From the NCBI RefSeq assembly GCF_965227735.1, contig NZ_OZ245776.1, positions 1,302,001-1,366,000 of the forward strand: DNA of 64,000 bases, given 5' to 3'. Position 1 is the first letter of the stretch, and the number at the start of each line of letters is the position of its first letter. This document shows, piece after piece, positions 9,560 to 18,494 of the stretch. The notes under the pieces are model-generated. The model did not search any database. It was not told the origin of the DNA and saw nothing but the letters and a program-made list of their open reading frames with translations. This stretch comes from Larkinella sp965227735. GTDB taxonomy: Bacteria; Bacteroidota; Bacteroidia; Cytophagales; Spirosomataceae. The position numbers were made by a program, and so were the translations under genes.

Positions 9560-9943
9560 TTAGTGCAATCCCAGCGTCTTTGCATACGCTTTCCCCCAGT
9601 CCACCATCGACTGCAAAACCGGCAGGGTGGCTTTTCCCTGTTCCGTCAGGCTATATTCGACCCGGGGCGGAATTTCGGCGTAGATTTTCCGGTTCAGGAT
9701 TCCGTTTCGCTCCAGATCCCGCAGTTCCTGCGTCAGCATTTTCTTGCTGATACCGGGCATGGCGCGCTGCATTTCGCCGAATCGGTTGATCCCCCTCGAC
9801 ACATTGTAAATAATAACCGGTTTCCATTTTCCGCCAATAATCAGGCTGGTGAGCGTCACCGGACACTTCGTCAACCCATAAGCCGCTAAATCTTCCGAAC
9901 TATTTCCTTTTTCAAGTACTTCATTATCAATTATGGTCTCCAT
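9560..9943 (-). CDS. HxlR-family transcriptional regulator
   Basis: The 127-residue protein is a winged-helix regulator of the HxlR type. The signature is visible around Cys-Pro in LTKCPVTLTSLIIGGKWKP, followed by RFGEMQRAMPGISKKMLTQ, the recognition-helix region. I place the start at the ATG at 9943 (METIIDNEV); the longer open frame upstream runs through the promoter. HxlR proteins often sense electrophiles or quinones, some through the conserved Cys. The divergent neighbour is an NmrA-type NAD(P)H reductase, a common partner and probable target. Two related half-sites in the shared intergenic region are candidate binding sites. Confidence 0.92.
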   Translation of the reverse strand: METIIDNEVLEKGNSSEDLAAYGLTKCPVTLTSLIIGGKWKPVIIYNVSRGINRFGEMQRAMPGISKKMLTQELRDLERNGILNRKIYAEIPPRVEYSLTEQGKATLPVLQSMVDWGKAYAKTLGLH

Positions 9944-9963
9944 ATAGACACTAAGAAACATTA

Positions 9964-10035
9964 AAGTGATTACTTGACAAATATAAACCATTGGCTCTAG
10001 CTTTGGCAAGATATATTTCTAAAAAGTAATCAACT
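9964..10035. promoter_or_regulatory. Divergent promoters with two candidate HxlR operator boxes
   Basis: AAGTGATTACTT (9964-9975) and AAGTAATCAACT (10024-10035) are related, nearly self-palindromic boxes in inverted orientation. On the minus strand TATATTTG (9978-9985) matches the Bacteroidota -7 consensus for the regulator gene. On the plus strand TTG at 9991-9993 and TATATTTC (10012-10019), 18 bases apart, form a near-consensus promoter for the reductase. Each box lies where the respective transcript should start, which suits repression of both genes. Confidence 0.6.
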
Positions 10036-10043
10036 GAAGTGCT

Positions 10044-10937
10044 ATGTACGTCATCACAGGAGCCAGCGGCAATACGGGCACGCCCATCGCCCGGCAACTT
10101 CTAAAAGCCGGAAAACCGGTCAAAGTCATCGGTCGTTCAGCCGAACATTTGAAAGAACTCATCGACAGCGGTGCCCAGGCGGCCATCGGAAGTCTGGAAG
10201 ACCCGGATTTTTTGATCGAAGCTTTTCGGGGCGCTACGGCGGTTTACGCCATGATTCCCCCCAATTTTACAACGCCCGATTTTACGGCGTATCAAAAACG
10301 GGTCGCCGACGCCCTGACAGCCGCCATTCGGGCCAATCACGTTCCCTACGTGGTCAGTTTAAGCAGTTTCGGGGCGCATTTGCCTGACCAGAATGGCGTC
10401 ATTCAGGGCATGACCTATCTGGAAAACCAGCTCAATGCGGTGGAAGAGCTGCGGGTCGTTCATCTGCGGGCGGGTTTCTTTTTCCAGAACCTCTTCAGCA
10501 GCATCGGTTTACTGAAAGCAACGGGTTTGCTGGCGGGCTTTCCCATCGTAGGCAATCAACCACTGGCGCTGGTTCACACCGACGACATTGCCGCCGTTGC
10601 CGCTCACCAGTTGCTGGCGTTGGATTTTGAAGGAAAAACCGTCCGGTTTGTTGCCGGACCGCGTGACCTTACCTTCGATGAAGTGGCGCAGATTGTGGGG
10701 CAGGCCCTGGGAAAACCGGATTTGGCCTGGACCGCTTTCCCGTACGATCAGGCGCGGGCGGGTATGATTCAGTCGGGTCTGACCCCCAGTCTGGCCGATA
10801 ACTACGTGGAGTTCTGCCAGCGCGTCAACGATGGCGGCCTGATGGGCGATTTTGAACGCAACGCCGACAACACCACGCCGACGACGCTCGAAGATTTTGC
10901 CCGCAACGAACTGACACCCGCCTACCAGGCGAACTAA
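10044..10937 (+). CDS. NmrA-family NAD(P)-binding reductase
   Basis: The 297-residue protein begins with the extended-SDR nucleotide-binding motif TGASGNTG at residues 4-11 and lacks the classical YxxxK active site, as NmrA/QorB-like proteins do. Such proteins reduce quinones or azo compounds with NAD(P)H or act as redox sensors. Length and the FVAGPRDLTFDEVA segment in the C-terminal half fit this group. It is divergent from, and probably controlled by, the adjacent HxlR regulator, so a role in detoxifying a reactive electrophile is the reasonable inference. A strong hairpin follows the stop. Confidence 0.87.
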   Translation: MYVITGASGNTGTPIARQLLKAGKPVKVIGRSAEHLKELIDSGAQAAIGSLEDPDFLIEAFRGATAVYAMIPPNFTTPDFTAYQKRVADALTAAIRANHVPYVVSLSSFGAHLPDQNGVIQGMTYLENQLNAVEELRVVHLRAGFFFQNLFSSIGLLKATGLLAGFPIVGNQPLALVHTDDIAAVAAHQLLALDFEGKTVRFVAGPRDLTFDEVAQIVGQALGKPDLAWTAFPYDQARAGMIQSGLTPSLADNYVEFCQRVNDGGLMGDFERNADNTTPTTLEDFARNELTPAYQAN

Positions 10938-10948
10938 GTTGAAGCGAA

Positions 10949-11006
10949 AAATCCTGCTCACGATCCGGCATTTTGTGCGCAATGAGCCGGATCGTGAGTA
11001 GGATTT
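10949..11006. terminator. 21-bp stem hairpin after the NmrA gene
   Basis: Bases 10949-10969 pair with 10986-11006 with one mismatch around a 16-base loop, 11 bases after the reductase stop and 46 before the sulfatase start. It probably ends the reductase transcript. The right arm ends in TTT but no long T-run follows. Confidence 0.65.
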
Positions 11007-11052
11007 ACGTCGAATCGATTTTAGGAAGAAGAAGCCGACTAACCGTTCGATC

Positions 11053-12477
11053 ATGCGTACCCTGCTTGTTGCCTTTTTTCTGCTGTTCTCTCTGCCTGCT
11101 TTTGTCACGGCCCAAACCCGTCCCAACATCATTTTCATTCTGGCCGATGACCTGGGCTACGGCGACCTGGGCATCAACGGTCAGAAGCTGATCAAAACCC
11201 CGAACATCGACCGGCTGGCGGCCGAAGGGGTGCGGTTTACGCAGTTTTACGCGGGAACATCGGTCTGCGCGCCCTCCCGTTCGTCGCTCATGTCGGGCCA
11301 CCACACCGGGCATACCTACATCCGGGGCAACAAAGGCGTCGACCCCGAGGGACAGCAACCCCTGGCCGATTCGGTGGTGACGATGGCGGAAATTCTGAAG
11401 AAAGCGGGCTACACGACGGCGGCTTTTGGCAAATGGGGCCTGGGACCGGTCGGTTCTGAGGGCGATCCCAACCAACAGGGCTTCGACCGCTTCTACGGTT
11501 ACAACTGCCAGAGTCTGGCGCACCGCTATTACCCGAATCACCTTTGGGACAACGGCCAGAAAATCGTTCTGGCTGAAAATGAAAACCTGTTAAAAACCAG
11601 CCAGTATGGCCCTGATCTGATTCAGCAACAGGCCCTGGGTTTCGTCAAAAACAACGACCCGAAAAAACCATTTTTCCTTTTCCTGCCGTATACCCTCCCC
11701 CACGCCGAACTGCTGGTTCCCAACGACAGCATCTTCCAATACTATAAAGGAAAATTTGCCGAAAAACCGTACAAAGGTGCCGATTATGGCCCCAATGCCA
11801 ACGTCGGCGGCTATACCTCGCAGGAATATCCCCGGGCTACGTTCGCAGCGATGGTCACCCGGCTCGATCTGTACGTTGGTCAGCTTCTGGCGACCTTGAA
11901 AGAAAAAGGACTGGATCAGAACACGCTCATTATTTTTTCCAGCGACAACGGCCCGCACCGCGAAGGGGGTGCCGACCCGGTTTTCTTCAACAGCGGGGGC
12001 GGTTTTCGCGGTTTCAAACGCGACCTCTACGAAGGCGGCATCCGGGAGCCAATGATTGCCCGCTGGCCCGGCACCATCAAGCCCGGCACCCAAAATGAGC
12101 ACGTGGGAGCCTTCTGGGATCTGCTGCCCACCTTTGCCGAACTGGCCGGAACGAAAGCCCCCGCAGGCATCGACGGGATTTCGTTTGTACCTGCTTTGAC
12201 GGGGAAAGGGAGTCAGAAAAAACACGCCTTTCTCTACTGGGAATTTCACGAACAGGGGGGCAAACAGGCCGTTCGGCAGGGCAACTGGAAAGCCGTCCGG
12301 TTGAATGCCGCCGGGAACACCGCCCAACCCGTCGAACTCTACGACCTGGCAAAAGACCCGGCTGAAACCACCAACCTGGCGGCCAAACACCCTGCGAAAG
12401 CCACCGAATTAGGGCGATTGATGACGGAATCCCATACGCCCTCGGCTTTATTCCCGTTCGGGAATGCAGGGCGGTAA
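11053..12477 (+). CDS. Secreted arylsulfatase-family protein
   Basis: The 474-residue protein has a signal peptide ending near VTAQ and the sulfatase/alkaline-phosphatase fold. Metal-ligand Asp32-Asp33 occur in FILADDLGYGD, and Cys72 in VCAPSRSSLMSG is the Cys-type formylglycine site (CxPSR). Other expected parts are TAAFGKWGLGP, SSDNGPH and the C-terminal ARWPG and LYDLAKDP segments. It should hydrolyse sulfate esters in the periplasm or at the surface after Cys72 is converted by a formylglycine-generating enzyme, which is not encoded nearby. The gene is followed by a foldback element and a SusCD pair, so a sulfated glycan substrate is possible. Confidence 0.93.
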   Translation: MRTLLVAFFLLFSLPAFVTAQTRPNIIFILADDLGYGDLGINGQKLIKTPNIDRLAAEGVRFTQFYAGTSVCAPSRSSLMSGHHTGHTYIRGNKGVDPEGQQPLADSVVTMAEILKKAGYTTAAFGKWGLGPVGSEGDPNQQGFDRFYGYNCQSLAHRYYPNHLWDNGQKIVLAENENLLKTSQYGPDLIQQQALGFVKNNDPKKPFFLFLPYTLPHAELLVPNDSIFQYYKGKFAEKPYKGADYGPNANVGGYTSQEYPRATFAAMVTRLDLYVGQLLATLKEKGLDQNTLIIFSSDNGPHREGGADPVFFNSGGGFRGFKRDLYEGGIREPMIARWPGTIKPGTQNEHVGAFWDLLPTFAELAGTKAPAGIDGISFVPALTGKGSQKKHAFLYWEFHEQGGKQAVRQGNWKAVRLNAAGNTAQPVELYDLAKDPAETTNLAAKHPAKATELGRLMTESHTPSALFPFGNAGR

Positions 12478-12530
12478 CCCGATTCTAGAGAATTTAACAT
12501 CCGATTTCCATCTATTTACATTTTTAGGAC

Positions 12531-12799
12531 TTTCGCTTTCTGCCGATTGATTTAAACAAATTAACCGCCGGATTCATAGTTGGCTTATCAGCCCACTGCT
12601 TTAGCTGTGGGTATAGCGAAAAGTTCCACCTACTACCAAAACCGTTTCAACGGTTTCATCGTCCGGCAAACCGTTAAAACGGTTCCGTCATGATTTGGTT
12701 TCTTTGCAATTTACCCACAGCTAAAGCAGTGGGCTGATAAGCCAACTATGAATCCGGCGTTAAGTATAAATCAATCAGGGAACGGGGCAGAAAGTGAAA
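12531..12799. repeat. 269-bp foldback (MITE- or BIME-like) element
   Basis: The ends are long inverted repeats. Bases 12566-12613 are perfectly complementary to 12712-12759, and pairing continues with gaps outward to 12531 and 12799. The arms contain CCCACTGCTTTAGCTGTGGG, itself an imperfect palindrome of REP type, and the centre has two AACCGTTnnAACGGTT-like hairpins. No open frame is present. It resembles a non-autonomous element mobilised by an IS200/IS605-type or RAYT transposase; no such transposase gene lies in this window. Confidence 0.8.
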
Positions 12800-13194
12800 C
12801 AGAATTATCAGACGTAAGGTCTAATTCTATATCCCTTCCCTGGAAACCAGAGCCGTTTCCGGGACTCCGAACGCGTCAATCGTAACAATTCCATAAAACA
12901 GCGGTAATCCTCAACTCATGTGTAAACGCTTCTTTTGCGGTGAATTTACCAGCCGGTGACGAAGCGAGTGCTACCCTTGATTTCCTTCCCCTTTCTACGA
13001 CTACGACGGTTTTTGTTTGCTTCTGTAGGTCAACGGCTATCCCTTAATGCATTGACCATCGGTGTATGAAAACAGGACTTTTACGGACGCTCTGTAGCCT
13101 TCTTCTTTTAGCATTCACGCACCTCGCCTGGTAAATTCTCCCGTTCGCGTTTCCCAAATCAATTCACCATACAACCTGCTTAAAACGTATCGAA
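12800..13194. other. Gene-free region upstream of the first SusC gene
   Basis: The stretch holds no supported gene. A 22-codon frame (13066-13134) encodes a signal-peptide-like hydrophobic sequence and stops just before the SusC gene, but it is too short to call. The region should carry the SusCD promoter; no clear TAnnTTTG element was found. No anti-sigma or sigma-factor gene is next to the SusCD pair. Confidence 0.4.
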
Positions 13195-16100
13195 ATGAAT
13201 CACTACAACAATCGTTTTGTCCGGTATTTCCGCTGCCTGCTCCTGCTGGCCCTGGCAACCGGACTAGCCAACCGGCCCGCATCGTATGCCGACGACCGGC
13301 GGAGCCAGGCAAAAACCGCCCGGTTGCTCGTCAAAATTACGGGAACCGTCACCGATGAGGACAATCAGCCGCTGCCGGGCGTCAGCATTGTGGAGAAACA
13401 AACCCAGAAAGGAACGGCGACGGACGCCAGCGGCCAGTTTACGCTCGACGTCAATGCCGGGGCAACCCTGGTGGTTTCGTCCATTGGCTTTGCTTCGCAG
13501 GAAGTGGCCATTGGCAACCAGACCACCCTGACAATCCGGCTGAAAGAAGATGTCAACCAACTGAACGAGGTGGTGGCCGTCGGGTATTCGACCATGCGAA
13601 AAAGCGATGTGACGGGCTCCATCGCCAATGTAAAAGCCAAAGAACTGAACCTCTCGGCTCCGTCGCTGGGACAGGCCCTGGTCGGAAAGCTGGCGGGTGT
13701 TCAGGTCAACCAGGTGAGCGGGGCACCTTACGTGGGTACTAAAATCCGGGTGCGCGGTATTGGCTCGATCAATGCCAGTTCGGACCCGCTGTATGTTATC
13801 GACGGCTATCCGGCGGGCAACGACGTGTTTATCAACCCGAATGACATCGAGTCGATCGACGTGCTGAAAGATGCGGCATCGGCGGCTATTTACGGTTCGC
13901 GGGCGTCGGGGGGTGTGGTGTTGATTACGACCAAACGCGGCAAGGAAGGCAAAGGTCGGCTGGAATATGAATACCAGTATGGCATCAACCAACTGGCTAA
14001 AAAAGTAAAACTGCTGAACGCCGAACAGTTTACCCAACTGTTGATCGACGCCCGCAACGGAACGTATCGCGATTTGACGCTAAATGCTGGCAAGCCCTGG
14101 AACGACGGCATGTATTCCGACGACAATGCGACCCGAATTGCCAAAGTCAATAATGCCAATTCGGTTAGTATACCCGCCGACCTCTACAATTTTGCGACCC
14201 AAACCATGATCCAGCCGAAATACAATACCGACTGGCAGGATGAACTGTATCGCAACGCGCCGATGTCGCGGCACAACCTGACGTTTTCGGGCGGCAGCAA
14301 CGGGTTGCGGTATCTGCTGAGTGGCGGGTATCAAAACCAGCAGGGCATCATCGTGGCCACCAAACAGGAACGGGTGAACCTGAGGGCCAATGTGGACGCT
14401 GATGTAACCCAAAAGCTGAAAGTGGGCGCCAGTATTTTTTTGACGTCTACCAACAACCGCGAAGCACAGGAAGGCCGTTTCAACCAGGGCTCAATTCTGG
14501 GTGCGCTCATTTATGCCCCCATTTTCCGGGCTCGTGATGACAACGGGAATCTGATTAAAAATGAAATGGCATCGCAGCAACCCCTGTATGGTTACCAGAC
14601 CATCGAGAATCCGGTGGCACTCGCCCTGGAAACCAACATCACCCGCCGGGGGATGCGCGACACGTACAACGGAACGATGACCTACGAAATCATTCCCGGT
14701 TTGGCGGCCAAAGCCAATTTGGGGATGCAGACCTACAACGAGAAATACGAGTATTACCTGCCCACGAGCCTGAGCAGCGGCAACAACCCGCCATATTCTC
14801 CGCAGGCACTGGCAGCAGCGAAGGCCACCGCCCAGACGCTGTCGACCACCGATGTGCTGGCCGAATTTACCCTCAATTACAGCAAACAGTTTGGTCAACA
14901 CGGGTTGAATCTGCTGGCGGGTTATACGGCCCAGCGGCAGAAAAGTGATTTGATCAGTGTGTCGTCGCAGGGATTTCAGAATGATCTCATTCAGGAGATT
15001 ACGGCCAAAGGAGCCGATCCGAGCAACTTTTTCCTGAATTCAGGCACCCGGAAAGTCGAAGAATCGCTGTTGTCGTATCTGGCCCGGGCCGAATACCATT
15101 ACGGCGAAAAATACTTTCTGACGGCCGCTTTCCGGCGCGATGGTTCGTCGCGGTTTGGCCCCCTGAATCGCTGGGGAAATTTTCCTTCTATTTCCGGCGG
15201 CTGGAGCATCTCGAACGAACCGTTTTACCACGACTGGCTGGGACAGGCGTCTTCGCTCAAGCTGCGCGCCAGTTGGGGCCTCACCGGAAACTACAACATC
15301 GGGAATTACAACTACCAGCAGGTGATGTCGTCGCAGGGCGGGGCGGTTTTCGGCAACGGAACCATTCAGACGGCCCTGTGGGCGGGTGCCATCAAAGATC
15401 AGCGGCTGGGCTGGGAATCGACTTCGCAGTATAACATCGGGCTGGATGCGGGTTTGCTCAACAACCGCCTGTTCGTGATTGCCAACTACTACATCAGTAA
15501 TTCCTACAACCTGTTGTTTAACCAGCCGATTTCGGCGGTTTCGGGATCTTCGACCATTCTGACCAACCTGGCCGATTCAAAAATCCGTAACCGGGGTGTT
15601 GAGCTGCAACTGGATGGCCGCTTGATTGCTACGCCGGATTTCAAGCTGAACCTGAGCGGTAACATTTCCGTCAACCGCAACAAAGTTCTGGACATGGGGG
15701 GTGCCAGCACGATCATCACCAGCGGTGCCGAGCGGTCTTATCTGACCCACATCACGCAGGAGGGCCAGCCGGTCGGCATGTTCTACGGTTTCAAAGTAAT
15801 CGGAATGGTTCGGGAAAAAGACATGGAGAATCTGGCGGCCGACAACGCGGTTTACAACTCTGCCACCCAATCCTTTCCGGCCGGTTACGTCCTGAAAGGC
15901 CCCGCCCGTTCGACGGCGTCGAGCAACCCGTTGAAACCGGGCGATCTGCTTTTCGAAGATGTCAACGGCGATGGCGTGGTGACCGATGCCGACAAACGGG
16001 TGATTGGCAGTCCCTATCCCAAATTCATCTACGGGGCGTCGCTGTCGGCCAGTTACAAAGCCCTGGATCTGAATGCGTCGTTCAACGGTTCGAAGGGGAA

Positions 16101-16527
16101 TCAGGTGCTCGACGGACAGGATTATTACGTCTACAACATGGAAGCCTCCGGCAATCAGTATGTGAGCGTAACGGATCGCTACCGCTCGGAATCGCAGCCG
16201 GGCGACGGCAGCGTATACCGGGCCGCGCGGGGCGGAACGCAGAGCAACAGCACCCGGCTTTCGAGTTTCTATTTGCAAAACGGCTCCTTCTTCCGCTGCA
16301 CGAACATCACGCTGGGCTACAATCTCCCGGCGCAATGGCTCGCTAAAGTCAAAGTCGGTGGGTTGCGGGTTTACGCCAACGTCAACAATGCCTTTACCAT
16401 CACCAAATACAAAGGCTACAACCCCGAGGTGGATTACAACAACGGAGCCAACCTGACGCCCGGCGTCGACTACGGTATGTATCCGCTGGCCCGTGGCTAT
16501 AACCTGGGTGCCAAACTGACTTTCTAA
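13195..16527 (+). CDS. SusC/RagA-type TonB-linked outer membrane receptor
   Basis: The 1110-residue protein has an N-terminal leader (LLLLALATGLA), a carboxypeptidase-regulatory-like domain at about 45-125 (ITGTVTDEDNQPLPGVSI), a TonB box-like VVAVGYSTMRKSDVTGS, a plug domain with LYVIDGYP and DVLKDAASAAIYGSRASGG, and a long beta-barrel ending in aromatic LGAKLTF. This is the standard SusC layout. It imports an oligomeric nutrient together with the SusD lipoprotein encoded 7 bases downstream. No glycoside hydrolase lies beside it; neighbours are a sulfatase upstream and a broken phosphodiesterase/phosphatase plus phytase-like gene downstream, so a phosphorylated or sulfated ligand is conceivable. 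Confidence 0.95.
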   Translation: MNHYNNRFVRYFRCLLLLALATGLANRPASYADDRRSQAKTARLLVKITGTVTDEDNQPLPGVSIVEKQTQKGTATDASGQFTLDVNAGATLVVSSIGFASQEVAIGNQTTLTIRLKEDVNQLNEVVAVGYSTMRKSDVTGSIANVKAKELNLSAPSLGQALVGKLAGVQVNQVSGAPYVGTKIRVRGIGSINASSDPLYVIDGYPAGNDVFINPNDIESIDVLKDAASAAIYGSRASGGVVLITTKRGKEGKGRLEYEYQYGINQLAKKVKLLNAEQFTQLLIDARNGTYRDLTLNAGKPWNDGMYSDDNATRIAKVNNANSVSIPADLYNFATQTMIQPKYNTDWQDELYRNAPMSRHNLTFSGGSNGLRYLLSGGYQNQQGIIVATKQERVNLRANVDADVTQKLKVGASIFLTSTNNREAQEGRFNQGSILGALIYAPIFRARDDNGNLIKNEMASQQPLYGYQTIENPVALALETNITRRGMRDTYNGTMTYEIIPGLAAKANLGMQTYNEKYEYYLPTSLSSGNNPPYSPQALAAAKATAQTLSTTDVLAEFTLNYSKQFGQHGLNLLAGYTAQRQKSDLISVSSQGFQNDLIQEITAKGADPSNFFLNSGTRKVEESLLSYLARAEYHYGEKYFLTAAFRRDGSSRFGPLNRWGNFPSISGGWSISNEPFYHDWLGQASSLKLRASWGLTGNYNIGNYNYQQVMSSQGGAVFGNGTIQTALWAGAIKDQRLGWESTSQYNIGLDAGLLNNRLFVIANYYISNSYNLLFNQPISAVSGSSTILTNLADSKIRNRGVELQLDGRLIATPDFKLNLSGNISVNRNKVLDMGGASTIITSGAERSYLTHITQEGQPVGMFYGFKVIGMVREKDMENLAADNAVYNSATQSFPAGYVLKGPARSTASSNPLKPGDLLFEDVNGDGVVTDADKRVIGSPYPKFIYGASLSASYKALDLNASFNGSKGNQVLDGQDYYVYNMEASGNQYVSVTDRYRSESQPGDGSVYRAARGGTQSNSTRLSSFYLQNGSFFRCTNITLGYNLPAQWLAKVKVGGLRVYANVNNAFTITKYKGYNPEVDYNNGANLTPGVDYGMYPLARGYNLGAKLTF

Positions 16528-16534
16528 TTCTTAC

Positions 16535-18079
16535 ATGACATTTACGATGACTTATAAACACATTTCAGTCCTTTGTCTGCTGGCGCTGCTTCCGCTGGCG
16601 TCCTGCAAAGATGATTTTCTGGTTCAGACCGACCCCAATTCCGTGACGACGTCCGACTATTTCAAAACCGAAAATGATGTATTCATTGCGCTGAACGGGG
16701 CCTATCAATCGCTCCGCAGTTCCAATTCGATTGGCGAAGGCAGCGGTTTGTTTTCCGAAGAACGCTCCGACAATACCGGTCGAAACGATAACCAGTCGAA
16801 CGCGGGCGAGCCGTTTCAGTTCAATGATTTTTCGCTTCTGCCTTCTAACACGAACCTGAAAACGCACTGGCTGGCGTTGTATCAGTGCATTACCCGAACC
16901 AATCAGGTGCTGTCGGGGATCGAAACCGTGGCTTTCAGCAAGCCCGAAACCAAGGCGCAGTACAGTGCCGAAGCGAAATTTATCCGGGCGTTGATTTATT
17001 TCCACCTGGTTCGCAAATGGGGCGATGTGCCGCTGGTGACCAAACCGCTGACGACGGCGGCTGACGTGACGGCCAGCACCTTCCGCGAAAAGAAGGAAAA
17101 GGTGTACGAACAAATCGTGGCCGACCTGACCGAAGTCACCAGCAGCCCACTGCCCGATCATCAGCCGCTGGCATCCAAGGGCCGGGTATCGAAAGTGGCC
17201 GGATTTGCCCTGCTGGGGCAGGTGTATCTGACTATGGCGACTACGCTGGATGCCGCCAACCGCACGGCCAACCTGAATGCTGCCAAAACGAACCTGACCA
17301 GTGCCTACACGAAACGGACGTTTGGGGCTTTGAAGGAAATCCCGTATGCCGATGTGTTCGATGTTGCCAAGAAATCGACGAACCCGGAAATCATTTTCCA
17401 GATTGTCAACAAACAAGGCGACATCAACTATTCGTCGAGCATTGCCGCCAACAACCAGGCCCAGGGCGAAACCATCAACTCGCTGAGAAACAATACGGGT
17501 ATAGGTGGCAATGTGACGCCCGATCTGGTGAAGGAATACGAGGAAACAGATTTGCGGAAAGCGTTTTCGATTAAATTTGCCAATGCCGCCACGGTGAAAG
17601 ATTACTTCATCACCAAATACCGGGATGCCAGCGCGGCCGCCGGAACCAACGGCTATGGCGGCAACGACTGGATTCTGATCCGGTATGCCGACGTGATGTT
17701 GATGCTGGCGGAGGTCAATCTGCATCTGGGCGACGAAGCCTCGGCGGTTTCGTTTCTGGATCAGGTTCGGGAGCGAGCCGGGATGCCGAAATACGAGGTC
17801 GCCAGAACCAATGCCACCTACAGCAGCCAGTTCCCGACGCTCAAACTGGCCATTCTGCACGAACGGCGTGTGGAACTGGCGTTTGAAAACCACCGCTGGT
17901 TTGATCTCCTGCGGTTTTTCACCCCCACCGAACTGGTTACGTACATTCGTGCGAAGTCGCAGGCCGACTTTGGGGTGGCAAAACTGTCCAACTTCGGAAC
18001 CAAGGATTATTACTACCCGATTCCGTTCGATGAGAACAAGTTGAATCCGGAAAAAATGTACCAGAATCCGGGGTATTGA
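16535..18079 (+). CDS. SusD/RagB-type nutrient-binding lipoprotein
   Basis: The 514-residue protein has a lipoprotein signal with lipobox LASC (Cys near residue 25) and SusD-family features: the N-terminal DYFKTENDVFIALNGAYQ segment, TPR-like helices around AEAKFIRALIYFHLV, and the C-terminal HERRVELAFENHRWFDLLRF followed by YPIPFDENKLNP and NPGY. SusD proteins cap the SusC pore and deliver ligand. The gene starts 7 bases after the SusC stop, so it is co-transcribed and probably translationally coupled. The start could also be the Met at 16547. A good hairpin terminator follows, making SusC-SusD a two-gene operon. Confidence 0.95.
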   Translation: MTFTMTYKHISVLCLLALLPLASCKDDFLVQTDPNSVTTSDYFKTENDVFIALNGAYQSLRSSNSIGEGSGLFSEERSDNTGRNDNQSNAGEPFQFNDFSLLPSNTNLKTHWLALYQCITRTNQVLSGIETVAFSKPETKAQYSAEAKFIRALIYFHLVRKWGDVPLVTKPLTTAADVTASTFREKKEKVYEQIVADLTEVTSSPLPDHQPLASKGRVSKVAGFALLGQVYLTMATTLDAANRTANLNAAKTNLTSAYTKRTFGALKEIPYADVFDVAKKSTNPEIIFQIVNKQGDINYSSSIAANNQAQGETINSLRNNTGIGGNVTPDLVKEYEETDLRKAFSIKFANAATVKDYFITKYRDASAAAGTNGYGGNDWILIRYADVMLMLAEVNLHLGDEASAVSFLDQVRERAGMPKYEVARTNATYSSQFPTLKLAILHERRVELAFENHRWFDLLRFFTPTELVTYIRAKSQADFGVAKLSNFGTKDYYYPIPFDENKLNPEKMYQNPGY

Positions 18080-18101
18080 TCCGCCTGACCGGCACGAATG
18101 C

Positions 18102-18140
18102 GAAAGAGGAGTCATCCGGGTGGTGACTCCTCTTTTTTTT
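18102..18140 (+). terminator. Intrinsic terminator of the first SusCD operon
   Basis: AAAGAGGAGTCA and TGACTCCTCTTT form a 12-bp stem around a short GC-rich loop, followed by a run of eight T. This is the clearest Rho-independent terminator in the window. Confidence 0.85.
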
Positions 18141-18157
18141 GTTAACTGCCGGAAGAA

Positions 18158-18449
18158 TTATTTGGTCTTCTGCGTGTTCCGATAACGGCCCAAAACCGCC
18201 ATAATCTTATGGTGAATGGCGGTATTTTCGTAGACGCCCCGAAAGTCCAGCGAATGCGGGCCATATGCAAAAACCGGCACCATCACGCCCGAAAAACTGT
18301 TGGTGATAAGCCTGCCAGAAAGGAATCGATTGCTCGTAATCGTTGTGCGAATGGGCCTGGGCCGTCGTATAGAGGCCATTCGGTTGGGCAAAAGTAGAGT
18401 GGATTGACATAAAACCGGCCACTAAACGAACAATCAGGCTTTTCTTCAT
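18158..18449 (-). pseudogene. Deletion remnant of a phospholipase C/alkaline phosphatase-type gene
   Basis: Two pieces of one gene are joined in different frames. The 5' piece (from ATG 18449) encodes a signal peptide ending FAQ followed by AQAHSHNDYEQ and FWQAYHQQF, the N-terminal hallmark of a Bacteroidota PI-PLC/glycerophosphodiesterase-like family. The 3' piece encodes VMVPVFAYGPHS and FRGVYENTAIHHKI, the C-terminal hallmark of alkaline phosphatases. Several hundred codons between them are missing and the frame changes near 18280-18310. Proteins joining these two modules are known to me in this phylum, so this is best read as one gene with a large internal deletion. No function remains. 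Confidence 0.78.
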
Positions 18450-18494
18450 CGATTGAAAATGAGCTTCAATTTGCTTTGGCAAACGCTACCGGCC

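Noticed and set aside
12531..12799. Simple Rho-independent terminator for the sulfatase gene
   Set aside because: Arms are far longer than needed, with internal REP-type palindromes and a 98-base centre, so an element-type explanation fits better.
13066..13134. 22-codon leader-like frame upstream of SusC
   Set aside because: Hydrophobic and signal-like, but too short and without a plausible partner; could be a chance frame in the leader region.
16565..18115. 516-codon open frame antisense to the SusD gene
   Set aside because: It lies wholly opposite a clear SusD gene, is Arg/His/Gln-rich and matches no family; long shadows are common in this codon usage.
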